From: Linum tenue
Lineage: Eukaryota > Streptophyta > Magnoliopsida > Malpighiales > Linaceae
Length of the DNA stretch: 64,000 bases
Reading direction: 5' to 3'
NCBI GenBank assembly: GCA_946122785.1
Contig: CAMGYJ010000011.1
Coordinates: 19,903,007-19,967,006 of the forward strand
The notes beneath the pieces were generated by a model. That model saw only the letters and a program-made list of their open reading frames with translations. It was not told the origin of the DNA and ran no database searches. A program made the position numbers and the translations under genes. Below, in pieces: positions 54,042 through 64,000 of this stretch. Each line of letters begins with the position of its first letter. Position 1 is the stretch's first letter.

Positions 54042-55127
54042 AAGCTCCTCCTCTCCAAGACTCCATCACCTTCTCCATCATCACCATCTGTTCATGCTGC
54101 TAACTCAATGACAAGGCCTTCTCCACAGCTCAGTTACTTTCCTTCAAGTTCAGGTATCACTGCTCTTTCTGCCCTGATAGCTTCTTCTGGTGGACACCTT
54201 TGGGTACTTGACACAGGTGCCACAGATCACATTGTTTGTAATCTAAGATACTATCTTAAGTACAAACCCTTAGAGGGTGTTTTTGTGAGTTTACCTACTG
54301 GATCACAAGTTAAGGCCACACACATAGAAATTGTCAAACTTCCTTCTGGCCTTTTTCTCTCCCAAGTTTTTTTTTTTTTTTGTTCCCACTTTCAGTTACA
54401 ACCTTGTATCTGTTAGCAAATTAACCAAAACAAACCCAGTCTCACTTACCTTTCAATCCTCTTACTGTGTGATACATGACCTTATTACTCAGAGGAGAAT
54501 TGGTTTAGCCCAAGTGGATAAGGGACTTTACCTCTTTGCCAAGACAAAGTCCACTTCTTCCTCTCCCTAGTGTCTTGCCTCACCAGCTTACAACTTTCAG
54601 CCTCGAGAATTTGATATCTGGCATGCCGGATCAGGACATCCACATGTCTCTAAAATTGAAGCTCCTCCTCTCCAAGACTCCATCACCACCAACTTCACCA
54701 TCTATTCATGCTGCTAACTCAGTGACAAGGCCTTCTCCACAGCTCAGTTACTTTCCTTCAAGTTCAGGTATCACTGCTCTTTCTGCTCTGATAGCTTCTT
54801 CTGGTGGACACCTTTGGGTACTTGACACAGGTGCCACAGATCACATTGTTTGTGATCTAAGATAATATCTTAAGTAAAAACCCTTAGAGGGTGTTTTTGT
54901 TAGTTTACCTACTAGATCACAAGTTAAGGCCACACACATAGGAATTGTCAAACTTCATTCTGACCTTTTTCTCTCCCAAGTTTTGTTTGTTCCCACTTTC
55001 AGTTACAACCTTGTATCTGTTAGCAAATTACCCAAAACAAACCCAGTCTCACTTACCTTTCAATCCTCTTACTGTGTGATACAGGACCTTATTACTCAGA
55101 GGAGGATTGGTTCCAGCTGATTAAGCC
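54042..55127 (+). pseudogene. Copia protease region, tandemly duplicated
   Basis: The first copy reads HLWVLDTGATDHIVCNLRYY near 54204-54260, then the post-protease region with a T-run frameshift at 54368-54380. From about 54655 the same stretch repeats (KTPSP, SYFPSSSGITALSALIASS, LWVLDTGATDHIVCDLR, then stop). The copies are more than 90 percent alike by eye. Between them a GAG-pre-integrase start is seen (LENLISGMPDQDIHM) and then lost. Confidence 0.85.
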
Positions 55128-56475
55128 TGATCCCAGAAATGTACAGTAGCCTGTGATAGATTTTCTTGAGTTAGGGCATGTCGCCAAATTCGAATCATTG
55201 TATCCCCTTAGCTGCAAACTGGAATCACATGAATACAGTAATCCTTGACCTGGTGCCAATTTCAAATAAGGTAGAACTCTCTCCAAAGCTCGAAGATGTA
55301 ATGTAGTTGGTTCATCTTGAAATTGGCAGAGTTGTTGTACTGCAAACGTGATGTCAGGTCTGGTTGTAGTCAAATATTGGAGTTGCCCAACCAGATGCCT
55401 GTAACCACTGATGTCAACTAGAGGCTTCCCTCCTTATGATGACAGCACCTCTTTAACAAACATAGGTGTTGATGCAGGCTTACATGAATCAAATCCTGCT
55501 TCCTTAATTACATCAAGACAGTACTTTCTTTGTGAAATGGTGATTCCTTGTTTCCCTCGTGTCACTTCAAGACCAAGGAACTAGCTTAACTCACCAAGAT
55601 CCTTCATTTTAAACTCTCCATGAAGCATGCTTTTTACTGCATTAATTGACTCCAAACTGATACTCCCCAATACAATATCATCCACATAGACAATTAGGAC
55701 CACCAACTCATTCAAAACAAGTGTAGTAAAGATAGAATAGTCACTTACTAATTGTTTAAATCCATGTTTGAGCAAGGCTTCTGTCAATTTTGCATACCAC
55801 TGCCTACTTGCTTGCTTCAAACCATAGATAGATTTCTTCAATCTACAAACTTTCCCTTTGAACTTAGGATCTTCGTCCATGCCTGGTGGCAACACCATAT
55901 ACACCTCTTCAGTGAGATCTCCATTTAGGAAGGCATTACTTACATCCATCTGATGTAGATGCCAACCCTTAACTACAACAACTGAGATAAGAGCCTTCAC
56001 TGATGCCATTTTTGCCACAGGAAAAAAAGTGTCACAGTAATCTATCCCATATACTTGAGGGTACCCTTTTGCCACAAGACTAGCTTTGAACCTTTCTACT
56101 TCTCCATCAGACTTCAGTTTAATTATGTAAACCCACTTACATCCAATAGGCCTCTTGTTTGGTGGCAGTTCCACAATATCCCAGGTTTCATTTTCAATCA
56201 ATGCCTTAATCACTTCAGTCATGGCATTGTTCCATCTAGGATCATGAGATGCTTGCAGATAGGTACTTGGCTCTCCCTCAGTACTCAGAATGTTGACAAA
56301 ACACTGATGTTTTGATTTGAGATGAGTATAAGAGAGATATTGATGAATGGGATATTCAACTTCATAATCATCGTGCCAAGCTGGTGGTTTAATGTTTCTA
56401 AGAGATTTTCTGAGAGGAATTGGTGGATCCTCATGAGGATAAGGGGATGCAGTGATTCGGATTTGGCGACATGCC
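55128..56475 (-). pseudogene. Copia reverse transcriptase, inverted block
   Basis: The minus strand reads, from 56222, ENETWDIVELPPNKRPIGCK, CDTFFPVAKMASVKAL, HQMDVSNAFLNGDL, YGLKQASRQWYAKL, the catalytic YVDDI and MKDLGELS. After a frame change come the RT tail and start of RNase H ([36 protein letters not shown]). This block is opposite to gag and to the RNase H tail. It is bounded by inverted copies of the RNase H segment at 55118-55200 and 56440-56540. Confidence 0.88.
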
Positions 56476-56924
56476 CTGACTCAAGAAAATCTATCACAGG
56501 CTACTGTACATTTCTGGGATCAGGCTTAATCAGCTGGAAAAGTAAAAAGCAAAGTACTGTCTCACGCTCATCTTTGAAGCGGAGTACAGGGCATTGGCAA
56601 GTCTCAGTTGTGAAGTGCAGTGGCCGATTCGACTGCTTTTAGAATTTGGAATTTCACACTCACAACTTGCTCGAGTCTACTGTGACAATCAATCGGCAAT
56701 CCACATTGCGGAAAATTCTGTCTTCCATTAGAGGATGAAACATATAGAGGTGGATTGCCATGTCATCAGAGAACGAGTACTATCAGGTTTGATTTCCCTC
56801 CATTATGTTCCAACAGAATTTCAATTGGCTGACATCTTCACGAAGAGTTTGTCAATTGAACGATTCTCCATGTTATTATCCAAGCTGGGAGTATATAATC
56901 TATACTCGCCAACTTGTGGGAGGA
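56476..56924 (+). pseudogene. Copia RNase H tail and polypurine tract
   Basis: Plus-strand frames give [31 protein letters not shown], then ARVYCDNQSAIHIAENSVFH, a stop, RMKHIEVDCHVIRERV and FQLADIFTKSLS. GTGGGAGGA before 56925 is the polypurine tract. A frameshift in the SSSEAEYRA region and a TAG break it. Confidence 0.85.
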
Positions 56925-57302
56925 TGAAAAGGAGTGAGGACGAGCAGGAATCCACTCCTCTGCTAGTGCATTGCCTGGAGATGAACGAAGAACAAGTTTA
57001 TCTTTGAACTTGAAGTAGAAGCGCCCAAATGAAGAAGAAGAACAAGGGCGTCGTTGAGGCATCAGAGAAACAACGATTACAAAACTCACCGTTTTGTGGT
57101 GATAAAACGTAGACTTAGTTTTACTGTTTTATAGGACAGATGTACAGCTTTTATTGGTTAGTTAGTTTGCTCTTTTAACGTCTAGTGAAACTGTAAATAT
57201 CTCCCTGTATATTTGCTTCTCTGAAATGAAAAAAAGCTCACAACGAGCATCTTCCCAAAATCTGCTCTTATCCAAATTCTCTGTTTATCAGAAATCTTCT
57301 CA
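56925..57302 (+). repeat. Copia 3' LTR
   Basis: 378 bp from TGAAAAGGAG to AATCTTCTCA. It differs from the 5' LTR by about a dozen substitutions and small indels. Confidence 0.9.
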
Positions 57303-57307
57303 TGCAC

Positions 57308-59529
57308 CAATGTTTATTTTGGTTCTTTCACCTTCCTTCATTGTTCGCATAAGGTTTGTCAAACATGGGGTTGTACTCACTTATTGAAAATGTGAACTAC
57401 AATTGACTTGGTAATGGGGTACTACCAATACTGTTGGCCCTAGACAGTAGGATCTTTCACACATTGTACTTGTTACTGAATGCATATGACCTTTCTCACA
57501 AAGGGATTTTACTTCGTTTGCCATGACTTTCCAGTGTGATGGGTTGGATTGGTTGTGAAGTTCCTTGGTTTAAGATGGGTGTAATCTTCCAGAGTTGAAG
57601 TTGGTGTCTTGAGTTATATAAAAGAAAAAAATTTGCTCCTGAGATTTTCAAGGAGAACAACGAGCTACATTCTTTGTGCTGCAATTCCACCATGTATTCT
57701 ACATCCTTTAGTTGAGATCAAGTTTTGAATATTATGTCCTCGATTTACTTTGGCCCACAGTTTGAGAAGGAATCTTTCTACTGTGACTCATTTCCTTATA
57801 CTTTCAACCCTCTTATCTTATGCTCGGTGTTTGTTTGTGCCCCCAATATGGGTTTGTCAATGATCTATAAGTTCAAAGACATTAGTTATACAAGCCTTCT
57901 GAAACAAGCATAGTAAAAGGTATTTACCACATCCTGCCTCCCGTTGATTTTGCACACTCTTATATGCATACTTGGGTGAATGGTTGAAGGTTTGTTAGGT
58001 TGAGTTCATTGCAAGTCAATGTGGATATTCCCCTATCAAAAAATCAATTACGGAGGATTATTATTAGTAGAAATTGGGTTAATTACAACAAGTTGACATA
58101 CCATGACCGACACAAGAAATGAAGTGTGTCATTGTCAAGGGCAGAGAGAGGTCAACGAAGATCCTCTATTAGGGAACTGGTGGTACCAGTTTGCAGTTCT
58201 TGGCTATTACAGGTATTTGCATCCTTAGGAGGCCTTTTGAGTGGGTTTGCATTTGTGGGAAGATGGGAGTAATGTGATAGAATGAGTGCTATAGTTGTTT
58301 TGTCTTCTTTGGCTTGCTGCCCCTTAACAGCTTTGGTTTTAGTTGGTTTATAGAATTTCTTAAATTTTTTCCCTTGATTGGAACTGCTCATGAGTGGTTA
58401 TGAATGAGGGGAATCATAGTTCTGATGTATGTAGTCGTTAAGGTATGTGGTTTTTTACATGTATGTAGTTATGCTATTTCGGAATGCTTAACTTTGAGTT
58501 TGAGAATGGTTTCTGCTGAATGGTTATCTTATGTTATGATTTTTTTTTTTTCACAACTCTCTATTCATGTATTGGAATTCCAAGGTGTGATTGCAAGGGC
58601 AACGAGAAAATGTGTAATGATATACTCTCTTCTAGATAAAAGAAGCAACAACACATGTATGGAAGCTTAGCTTATGAGCGACCACTCTTGAGTAAATTCC
58701 ATTTTGATTTTGGCTTAAGTTAGTCTTCTGGCAGTAACTATATATAATACCCAACATCTTCGCTTAATTATATTACAGCATACAACTATGCAGAGGCATG
58801 CACCTTTTATTTATATTGGTGGGCTGCTAGAGCTTTGTGTTCATTTGGTGGAATCTGGGTAGAGTGCTTATGATGGGGAAATAGATTGATGTGGATGTAG
58901 TAATTCATTTAATTTGAATATGACTGAGAAACCTTTGTTAAGTTGCTTGATTTACATATGTTGGATTCAGAAAACAAGTTGATGAGTTGGGAGGAGTGGT
59001 CATAGATGCACAAAATCAACTACAACTTCGTCGCGGGATAAATGAGAATGAGATTGTAGAGGCCACTATAATTGGAGTTTCAGCGAGGTGGAGAGAAGTT
59101 GATGAGCTATGGAGAAAATCGAGGCGAAGATCGGGTGGGTGGGAGAGAATCAGGAGGATTGGAGGGTTATGCGAGTCCAATGGAAAATCTTCAATGCAAA
59201 GTTCATTGCAATGAAAACAAAGAAAAGAAATTTTAGGGTCGTACAAACCAATGGGGCGACATGAGGTCTGCAGATTGGGTGCCAACACCTCAATTAGGCA
59301 TTTGTCTCCTCATTAGCGTTTATTTTTCTGCAAACCAAATTAAGCTATGCGCAACTCAATTTACATGTTAAGAAAATAGATTTGGAATATTTGTTGGGAT
59401 ATTATTTTGGTGAAATACCCGTTAAACACACATTATACCATCTAATTAATTTTCATATTGAATTAAAAATCACAAAAAACTAATTGGAGATAAGTTATGA
59501 AAAAATTGGTTGAAATATTCCGGCCAAAG
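57308..59529. other. No recognisable gene
   Basis: This 2.2-kb stretch has only short ORFs (57725-57913 +, 58152-58391 -, 58987-59214 +) without family motifs, promoter or splice structure. It may be degraded repeat DNA; I see no termini. Confidence 0.4.
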
Positions 59530-59914
59530 GACGGGTTCAAGCTAGTAATATTAACCATGTGATTCTGGATTCTCTAATGTATAAAATATGGCGCGACGCG
59601 GGGAGTGTATTTGGCTATTTGGAGAACCTTTTTCCTTTCACATAAATAGACACCCCATACAAATTTTGTGTACATAAATAAATTAGTGAATTGTGCATTT
59701 GGTTCTGAAAAAGTTCGTCAAGACGATCGCCTAAGTTTGTTAGGCACGAAATTGAAACAAAATATCTCGTTTTGACTACATTTAAGGAGTGAATAAGGCG
59801 TCATAAGTACCTCGTATGTGTCTGTTGGCGTCTAGACGACAGTGAATCTTACCTTAGAATGACGTTGTGGTGTCTCTCAACCTGAAAGCTAGCTTTTTCT
59901 GAAATATATTAAAA
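59530..59914. repeat. Duplicated intergenic sequence, copy 3 (left part)
   Basis: It shares TATAAAATATGGCGCGACGC, TTTTGTGTACATAAATAAAT, TGTGCATTTGGTTCTGAAAA and TTAGAATGACGTTGTGGTGT with the sequences at 12.6-13.7 and 62.1-62.4 kb. Confidence 0.65.
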
Positions 59915-60313
59915 GGGTTAATTGTACGGTTGGTCACATTAATGATTAGTTAAACAGTTTAAGTTTGGTCATTCTCCGTTACTTTCCGTTAGTCTCCGTC
60001 AAATGCATCAATTTTTTTGCTGACGTGGCTAACAGAAATGTACAATCACTCAATTTTAATAAAATAAAAAAAACTTAAAACCAACCCTCCACATCATTAA
60101 ACCCAACCCATGACCCGATCTTGACCTAACCTACCTAAAAAACCCAATCAACCATTCCCAATCTCCAATGCATCCCTATCTCTAACCTCCTCATCTTCTT
60201 CATCGCCATTGTCGTCAATCTTCCCTTCCCGATCCTCCTCCCCGATTCCCAAACTTTCGTCGCTCGCCAACCAGTATATTCTACCTTTCCACCCGCCCCC
60301 CTGCGATTACCAA

Positions 60314-60721
60314 CTACAAAAGCTGTATCCAAGAGGCGGCGCCAGCGTAGGATTGATCGATCTCGATCTGTTCTCCCAGCAATGGAGGCGCAAGCTTGTG
60401 CAGCCGCCGTAAAGATTCGTCAAGCTCCTCTGTATCAAGCACAGCTTGGTGCCTCTCCTCTCTCTGCAAGTCCCCCGTGTTCCTCCCTTTCACCACTGCC
60501 GCCGTCAACATCAACTCGACCCCACCACTCCCTGAAGCTATCTTCTCCATCATCTCCTCGTTGGGTTCCTCTCCCGTCGCCACGAAATACTTCCTCCTTA
60601 GATCCTTCTTGCAATCGGACATGATCTCTCTGAAAAAGAAAGACTCGTTCATCGTCTCTCTGAATTTCACCCTCAGGCCGTTGGTGACGGAGACCCTAGT
60701 TTTATCGATGGGACAAAGCAA
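60314..60721 (-). pseudogene. Captured syntaxin (SYP1-type Qa-SNARE) fragment
   Basis: The minus-strand frame of 135 codons matches the helical N-terminal part of plant plasma-membrane syntaxins: IDKTRVSVTNGLRVKFRE, then CKKDLRRKYFVATGEEPNEE, then QAVLDTEELDESLRRLHKL, corresponding to the family TRTSVTNGLR, RRYFTVTGE and EIERSLKELHQVF segments. The SNARE helix (QDIH...) and membrane anchor are absent. Intact syntaxins drive vesicle fusion; this piece alone cannot. It ends in sequence of the MULE arm (PPLLGEQIEIDQ). There is one exon with no internal stop, so the capture is probably not ancient, or the frame is kept by chance. Confidence 0.75.
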
Positions 60722-60916
60722 GTGTTACCGGGAAGGGAACTAGCACAAGAAGCAAGAATTAACACGGAGAGACAAAAGGCATCTTGATTGCTTTTTGTTT
60801 ACCCTGTATTTTACCAGATCCAAGGATTGAACGGAATAGCAAGCAAAACCTTTTTTGCTGGGTTTTTGTGAAGTCCCTTCTCCAGGAGCCCTGAAAAACG
60901 CCATAACTAACCACCA

Positions 60917-61313
60917 TTAGAGAGGGAATTAAAAACTCATCATCAAGAATAATTCTTTTTGCGTATGACATCACCACTGCTTTTGGTTTCAGAAGATAAT
61001 CCAGATATTTGGTGTGGGAACAGAGAAATCGAATCCAAAAACAAACCAAAGAGGCAAATGGGTATTTCGTTCTTTAAAGATTGAGATTGATCTCTCCTCT
61101 GCTGGCGCCACCAGATATTAGAGAGGGAATTAAAAACTCATCATCAAGAATAATTCTTTTTGCGTATGACATCACCACTGCTTTTGGTTTCAGAAGATAA
61201 TCCAGATATTTGGTGTGGGAACAGAGAAATCGAATCCAAAAACAAACCAAAGAGGCAAATGGGTATTTCGTTCTTTAAAGATTGAGATTGATCTCTCCTC
61301 TGCTGGCGCCACG
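60917..61313. repeat. Tandem duplication of about 200 bp in the Pack-MULE
   Basis: Two almost identical copies start TTAGAGAGGGAATTAAAAAC (60917 and 61118) and end GCTGGCGCCAC. The period is 201 bases. Confidence 0.95.
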
Positions 61314-61837
61314 CCACCTCTTGGATACAGGTTTTGCAGTTGGTAATCGCAGGGGTGGAAAAAGAGACAGACGGGTTGGCAAGTGACAGAAGTTTGGAAT
61401 TTGGGGGAGGATCGGGAAGGGAAGATTGACGGCGACGAAGAAGATGAGGACGTTGGAAGCCGTCGTCGGGAATGGAGAGTGAAGGGTTCGAGATAAGGAT
61501 GCATTGGAGATTGGGAATGGTTGATTGGTTTTTTTAGGTAGGTTAGGTCAAGATCGGGTCACGGGTTGGGTTTAAGGACGTGGTGGGTCCAGTGATGTGG
61601 TAGGTTAATTTTTAAGTTTTTCTTATTAATTAAAATTTGGTGATTGTACATTTCTGTTAGCCACGTCAACAAAAAATTGACGCCGTTAACGAAGACTAAC
61701 GTAAAGTAACGGAGAGTGATCAAACTTGAACTGTTTAACTAATTGTAGTGACGATGAATGAAATTAAATATTTGTAGTGACTAACGTGAACGTTTTTTAA
61801 TCTCTGTGGCCATCTTTGCAATTAATCCTACATTAAA

Positions 61838-62400
61838 ATATATCATTATTGCTGCACCACGATCATTATGTTTAGAAAGGTGAAGACAACTCAACATCGC
61901 CAATTAACTTATGCAAGTGATGATTTCTATAAAATTTTTTTTTATGAAAGTGATGATATCGACAGTGATCATTCCATATAAGGAAAAAGGTTAATAATTA
62001 ACCACATGCTTTTGTATTCATTTATATAATTAACCACGTGAGTTATGAAAAATAATAATATTAACAACGTGATCCTGATCCTGGATTCACTAATTAAAAT
62101 ATGGCGCGACGCGGAGAGTGTATGATGGGAATCTTTTTCTTCTCCCCGTAAGTAGATATTGATAAATAAATAGGACCCCGATAAATTTTGTATATAATAT
62201 ATAAAAAAAATCACTTAGTTGTGTATATGGTTCTCAACAATTGTGACTACTGATTAGGCACGAGCTTAACCTCGTTGGCACGAGGGAGAAGGAAAACACC
62301 TACTAATTTTAGGTACGCAGAAGCTGTGAATTGTCTTTGTCCATAGGTGTCTAGGCAATATTCAGTAGTACCTTACAATGACGTCGTGGGGAGGAGTTAA
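61838..62400. repeat. Duplicated intergenic sequence, copy 4
   Basis: It has ATATATCATTATTGCTGCACC, AAGTGATGATATCGACAGTG (61948-61967), TTAACCACGTGAGTTATG, AAATATGGCGCGACGC and TACAATGACGTCGTGG in the same order as copy 1. Confidence 0.7.
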
Positions 62401-62555
62401 GAGTGCTAACTCCTACCATGCTAACCATTATAATCACCATTGATTAGTTTGAAGTTAAATCTAATGGTGGAGATAATGAGGGGTTTATTTGGTATACCTT
62501 TAAATTAATTTAATAATTAAAAATAAATAAAGGGCCTGAGTTCGGAGCAGGATAG

Positions 62556-63234
62556 ATAGGCGGTAGGGCTGGGCATGCGGGCGGATCATCCGCGGGTTTG
62601 GGCCGACCCACCCGCATTTGACCCGAATTTTGTTAAGTGGATGGGTCTGTGGGTGGGTGACGGGTTGCGCTGGGAGCCATCCGCAGGGTGGTGGGTGGGT
62701 TGTGGGTGAGTGTGCGGGTGACCCGCTCAACCCAACAGCAAAAAGATTAAAGTCGTTGGCGCTAGAGAGAGGAGAGTGGAGACGTTAGATATAAATTCGG
62801 ACTACTCCTGGAATTCTTCCTTTTACTTTTTCCTCTTATTCTTGTGCCTAGATCACCGCTCTTTCCTTTGTGGAATTATTTTCCTTAGTTACTTGCACCT
62901 AATAATCGTCTCAATCTGTAGAAAACTCTTTCATAATAGAAATTCTATCCAATTTAAGAACTAATTTGACATTTTTCGTCCTATTTCAACTTCTTGTTTT
63001 CCTCGATGATTCTCTTCACCTATTATCATGTCAAGTTGACTCCTTTATATATATACATTGTGATGTGGGTGAACCCACAAACCCACTCGCATCATCCACC
63101 ATCCGCCCGACCCAACCCGAGACTAAATGTGGGTGGGTGGTGGGTTAAAAATTATCAATCCGTTTAAGCGCGGGTGGGTGCATTTTATGGTCAAAATCCA
63201 CCCGACCCACCCAATGCCCACCCCTAGTAGGCGG
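62556..63234. mobile_element. hAT-type non-autonomous element
   Basis: The 663-bp element (62564-63226) has the 8-bp TSD ATAGGCGG/GTAGGCGG (62556-62563, 63227-63234; one mismatch). The ends are TAGGGCTGGGCATG and CAATGCCCACCCCTA. Subterminal GGGTGGGT and CCCACCC runs are present. There is no frame of note. Confidence 0.85.
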
Positions 63235-63540
63235 AGGTGATGGATATGGAGGTTCGGTCGGCCGGAGATGTGGATCCTTCAGGGAGAGAGAAGAAGACGG
63301 TTTCGTTGAATGAGAGAGTGGGAGAGAGAAAGAGAGTGGGAGATTGCGGCAACTGATGGAATGGGGTATAAAATAACTATTTGTATTAGGGTTTTAGTGA
63401 GTATTGACTAATTTATCCTTCATTTAATGCCGGCCCTAGACTTATTTTTAATCTAATGGTTGTAAGCTTACTTAGCACGGTGCCAACCCCGTTCTTGACG
63501 TCGTGGTGTCTCTCCTCTCTTTCTTTGTCTCTCGATTTGC
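63235..63540. other. No recognisable gene
   Basis: Purine-rich DNA with GAGAGAGAAAGAGAG runs near 63320; nothing further. Confidence 0.4.
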
Positions 63541-63870
63541 TACTGGGTTAGAGATAAGTCTAGATTGTTCTCTCTTTTCCTTTTTCGATCCCAAATTCTG
63601 CTGAACATGTCAAGTTTAGTAGCAAGATACCTCTTCTGGCCCGTCAACCTTTTCCACATATAATGAAAGCATTTAAACGCTGCAATAATGTTATCCGTTA
63701 TCACCCGTCCTAGTACAATAGCACTATGAGTCGGAGAGATAACCTTGTCTAGGAACAGTTTTAATATCTTTGGCAACACTTTCGCAACTAGCTAGCTTAT
63801 ATACCACATTGCACAAATTAATGGGGCGATATTCCTTTGGAGAAGTAGGCGCTTTAATATTTGGTGTAAG
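63541..63870 (-). pseudogene. LINE reverse-transcriptase remnant
   Basis: The minus strand reads APTSPKEYRPINLCNVVYKL, then after a frame change SPTHSAIVLGRVITDNIIAA, FKCFHYMWKRLTG and YLATKLDM. These are reverse-transcriptase blocks of plant L1 elements (EYRPISLCNVVYK, GRLITDN, KLDMSKAYDR). The rest of ORF2 is missing. It lies inside another copy of the intergenic repeat and is distinct from the LINE at 25-31 kb. Confidence 0.85.
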
Positions 63871-64000
63871 CAAATAAATAGGCCCCGCATAAATTTTGTA
63901 TTATACAAATAAATTAGTCAATTGTGCATATGGTTCTCAACAAGTTTGCCTAAGCGCTAGCTTAAGCTCGTTAGGCATGATATGGAAGGAAAACGCCTCG
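63871..64000. repeat. Duplicated intergenic sequence, copy 5
   Basis: It has GGCCCCGCATAAATTTTGTA, AATTAGTCAATTGTGCATATGG and GTTAGGCATGATATGGAAGG, matching 62.17-62.31 kb. It continues past the window. Confidence 0.6.

Larger units (their letters stand above)
52480..57307 (+). mobile_element. Copia element with internal duplication and inversion
   Basis: The element at 52485-57302 has the perfect TSD TGCAC (52480-52484, 57303-57307). The LTRs are 380 and 378 bp. The PBS and intact gag are in the + sense. The protease region is present twice (about 54045-54550 and 54660-55115), integrase is missing, reverse transcriptase lies inverted (55128-56475, -), and the RNase H tail is again + (56476-56924). 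The intact TSD shows that the outer ends belong to one insertion. Confidence 0.92.
59905..61837. mobile_element. Pack-MULE carrying a syntaxin gene fragment
   Basis: The element at about 59915-61828 (1.9 kb) has a 9-bp TSD with one mismatch (TATATTAAA/TACATTAAA). The terminal inverted repeats are about 430 bp: ends GGGTTAATTG and CAATTAATCC, inner blocks GACCCGATCTTGACCTAACC and AACCATTCCCAATCTCCAAT paired across the element. The arms also hold CCGATCCTCC- and GCGATTACCAACTAC-type gene-like sequence. A syntaxin fragment lies between the arms (60314-60721, -). There is no transposase. Confidence 0.85.

Noticed and set aside
58987..59214. Small basic ORF, 75 codons
   Set aside because: No start context, paralog or domain; composition is compatible with chance.
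60759..61049. 96-residue ORF in the Pack-MULE
   Set aside because: It overlaps the tandem duplication and shows no similarity to the syntaxin frame or any family.

Overview
This window is nuclear DNA of a flowering plant, most likely a eudicot. The evidence is plant-type Copia, Athila and LINE elements, MULEs with plant mobile domain and FAR1 sequences, and intron-containing genes with TATA boxes. I cannot name the species. No rRNA, tRNA, CRISPR or prokaryotic operon is visible. Most of the window is mobile DNA in several generations, much of it bounded by target-site duplications (TSDs) that can be read directly.

The host content I can support is one small gene family with three members. 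Each encodes a conserved N-terminal domain of about 123 residues (starting MSRFVLDS, ending FDWS) followed by a charged, coiled-coil-like C-terminus. I do not recognise the family. Member 1 (10134-10811, +) has no intron. Member 2 (19950-22504, +) has two exons. Member 3 (50469-45026, -) has two exons and is cut in exon 2 by a Copia element. Copies of a degenerate intergenic sequence recur near 12.3-13.7, 51.2-51.5, 59.5-59.9, 61.8-62.4 and 63.9-64.0 kb, as expected for an old duplicated cluster.

Layout. 1-3.9 kb: 5' part of an Athila-type Gypsy element (-) with tRNA-Asp PBS and long LTR. 3.9-6.8 kb: truncated Copia copies (-) in an LTR-internal-LTR-internal order. 7.5-8.1 kb: a CACTA-like end abutting a FAR1-domain exon. 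8.8-9.8 kb: a retroposon. 9.9-11.0 kb: gene 1. 11.2-15.0 kb: small DNA elements. 15.06-19.70 kb: a 4.6-kb MULE with transposase and plant mobile domain genes, inserted in the promoter of gene 2. 19.8-22.7 kb: gene 2, whose intron holds a 1.36-kb MULE with a FAR1 fragment. 22.7-24.7 kb: a 2-kb fold-back element. 25.3-31.1 kb: a decayed L1-type LINE (-). 31.96-38.13 kb: a near-complete Copia element (+) interrupted by a hAT-type element. 38.78-41.37 kb: a very young LTR element with an intact ORF but no polymerase. 42.5-44.8 kb: a hAT-type element and a second retroposon. 45.0-50.6 kb: gene 3 with its Copia insertion. 52.5-57.3 kb: a Copia element with internal duplication and inversion. 59.9-61.8 kb: a Pack-MULE carrying a syntaxin fragment. 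62.6-63.9 kb: a hAT-type element and a LINE reverse-transcriptase remnant.

The three genes show distinct fates: intronless; displaced promoter plus intron insertion; and exon disruption in an otherwise open frame. The best candidates for something undescribed are this gene family, the young non-autonomous LTR element at 38781-41370, and the transposase plus plant mobile domain MULE with GC-rich palindromes in both 5' introns.
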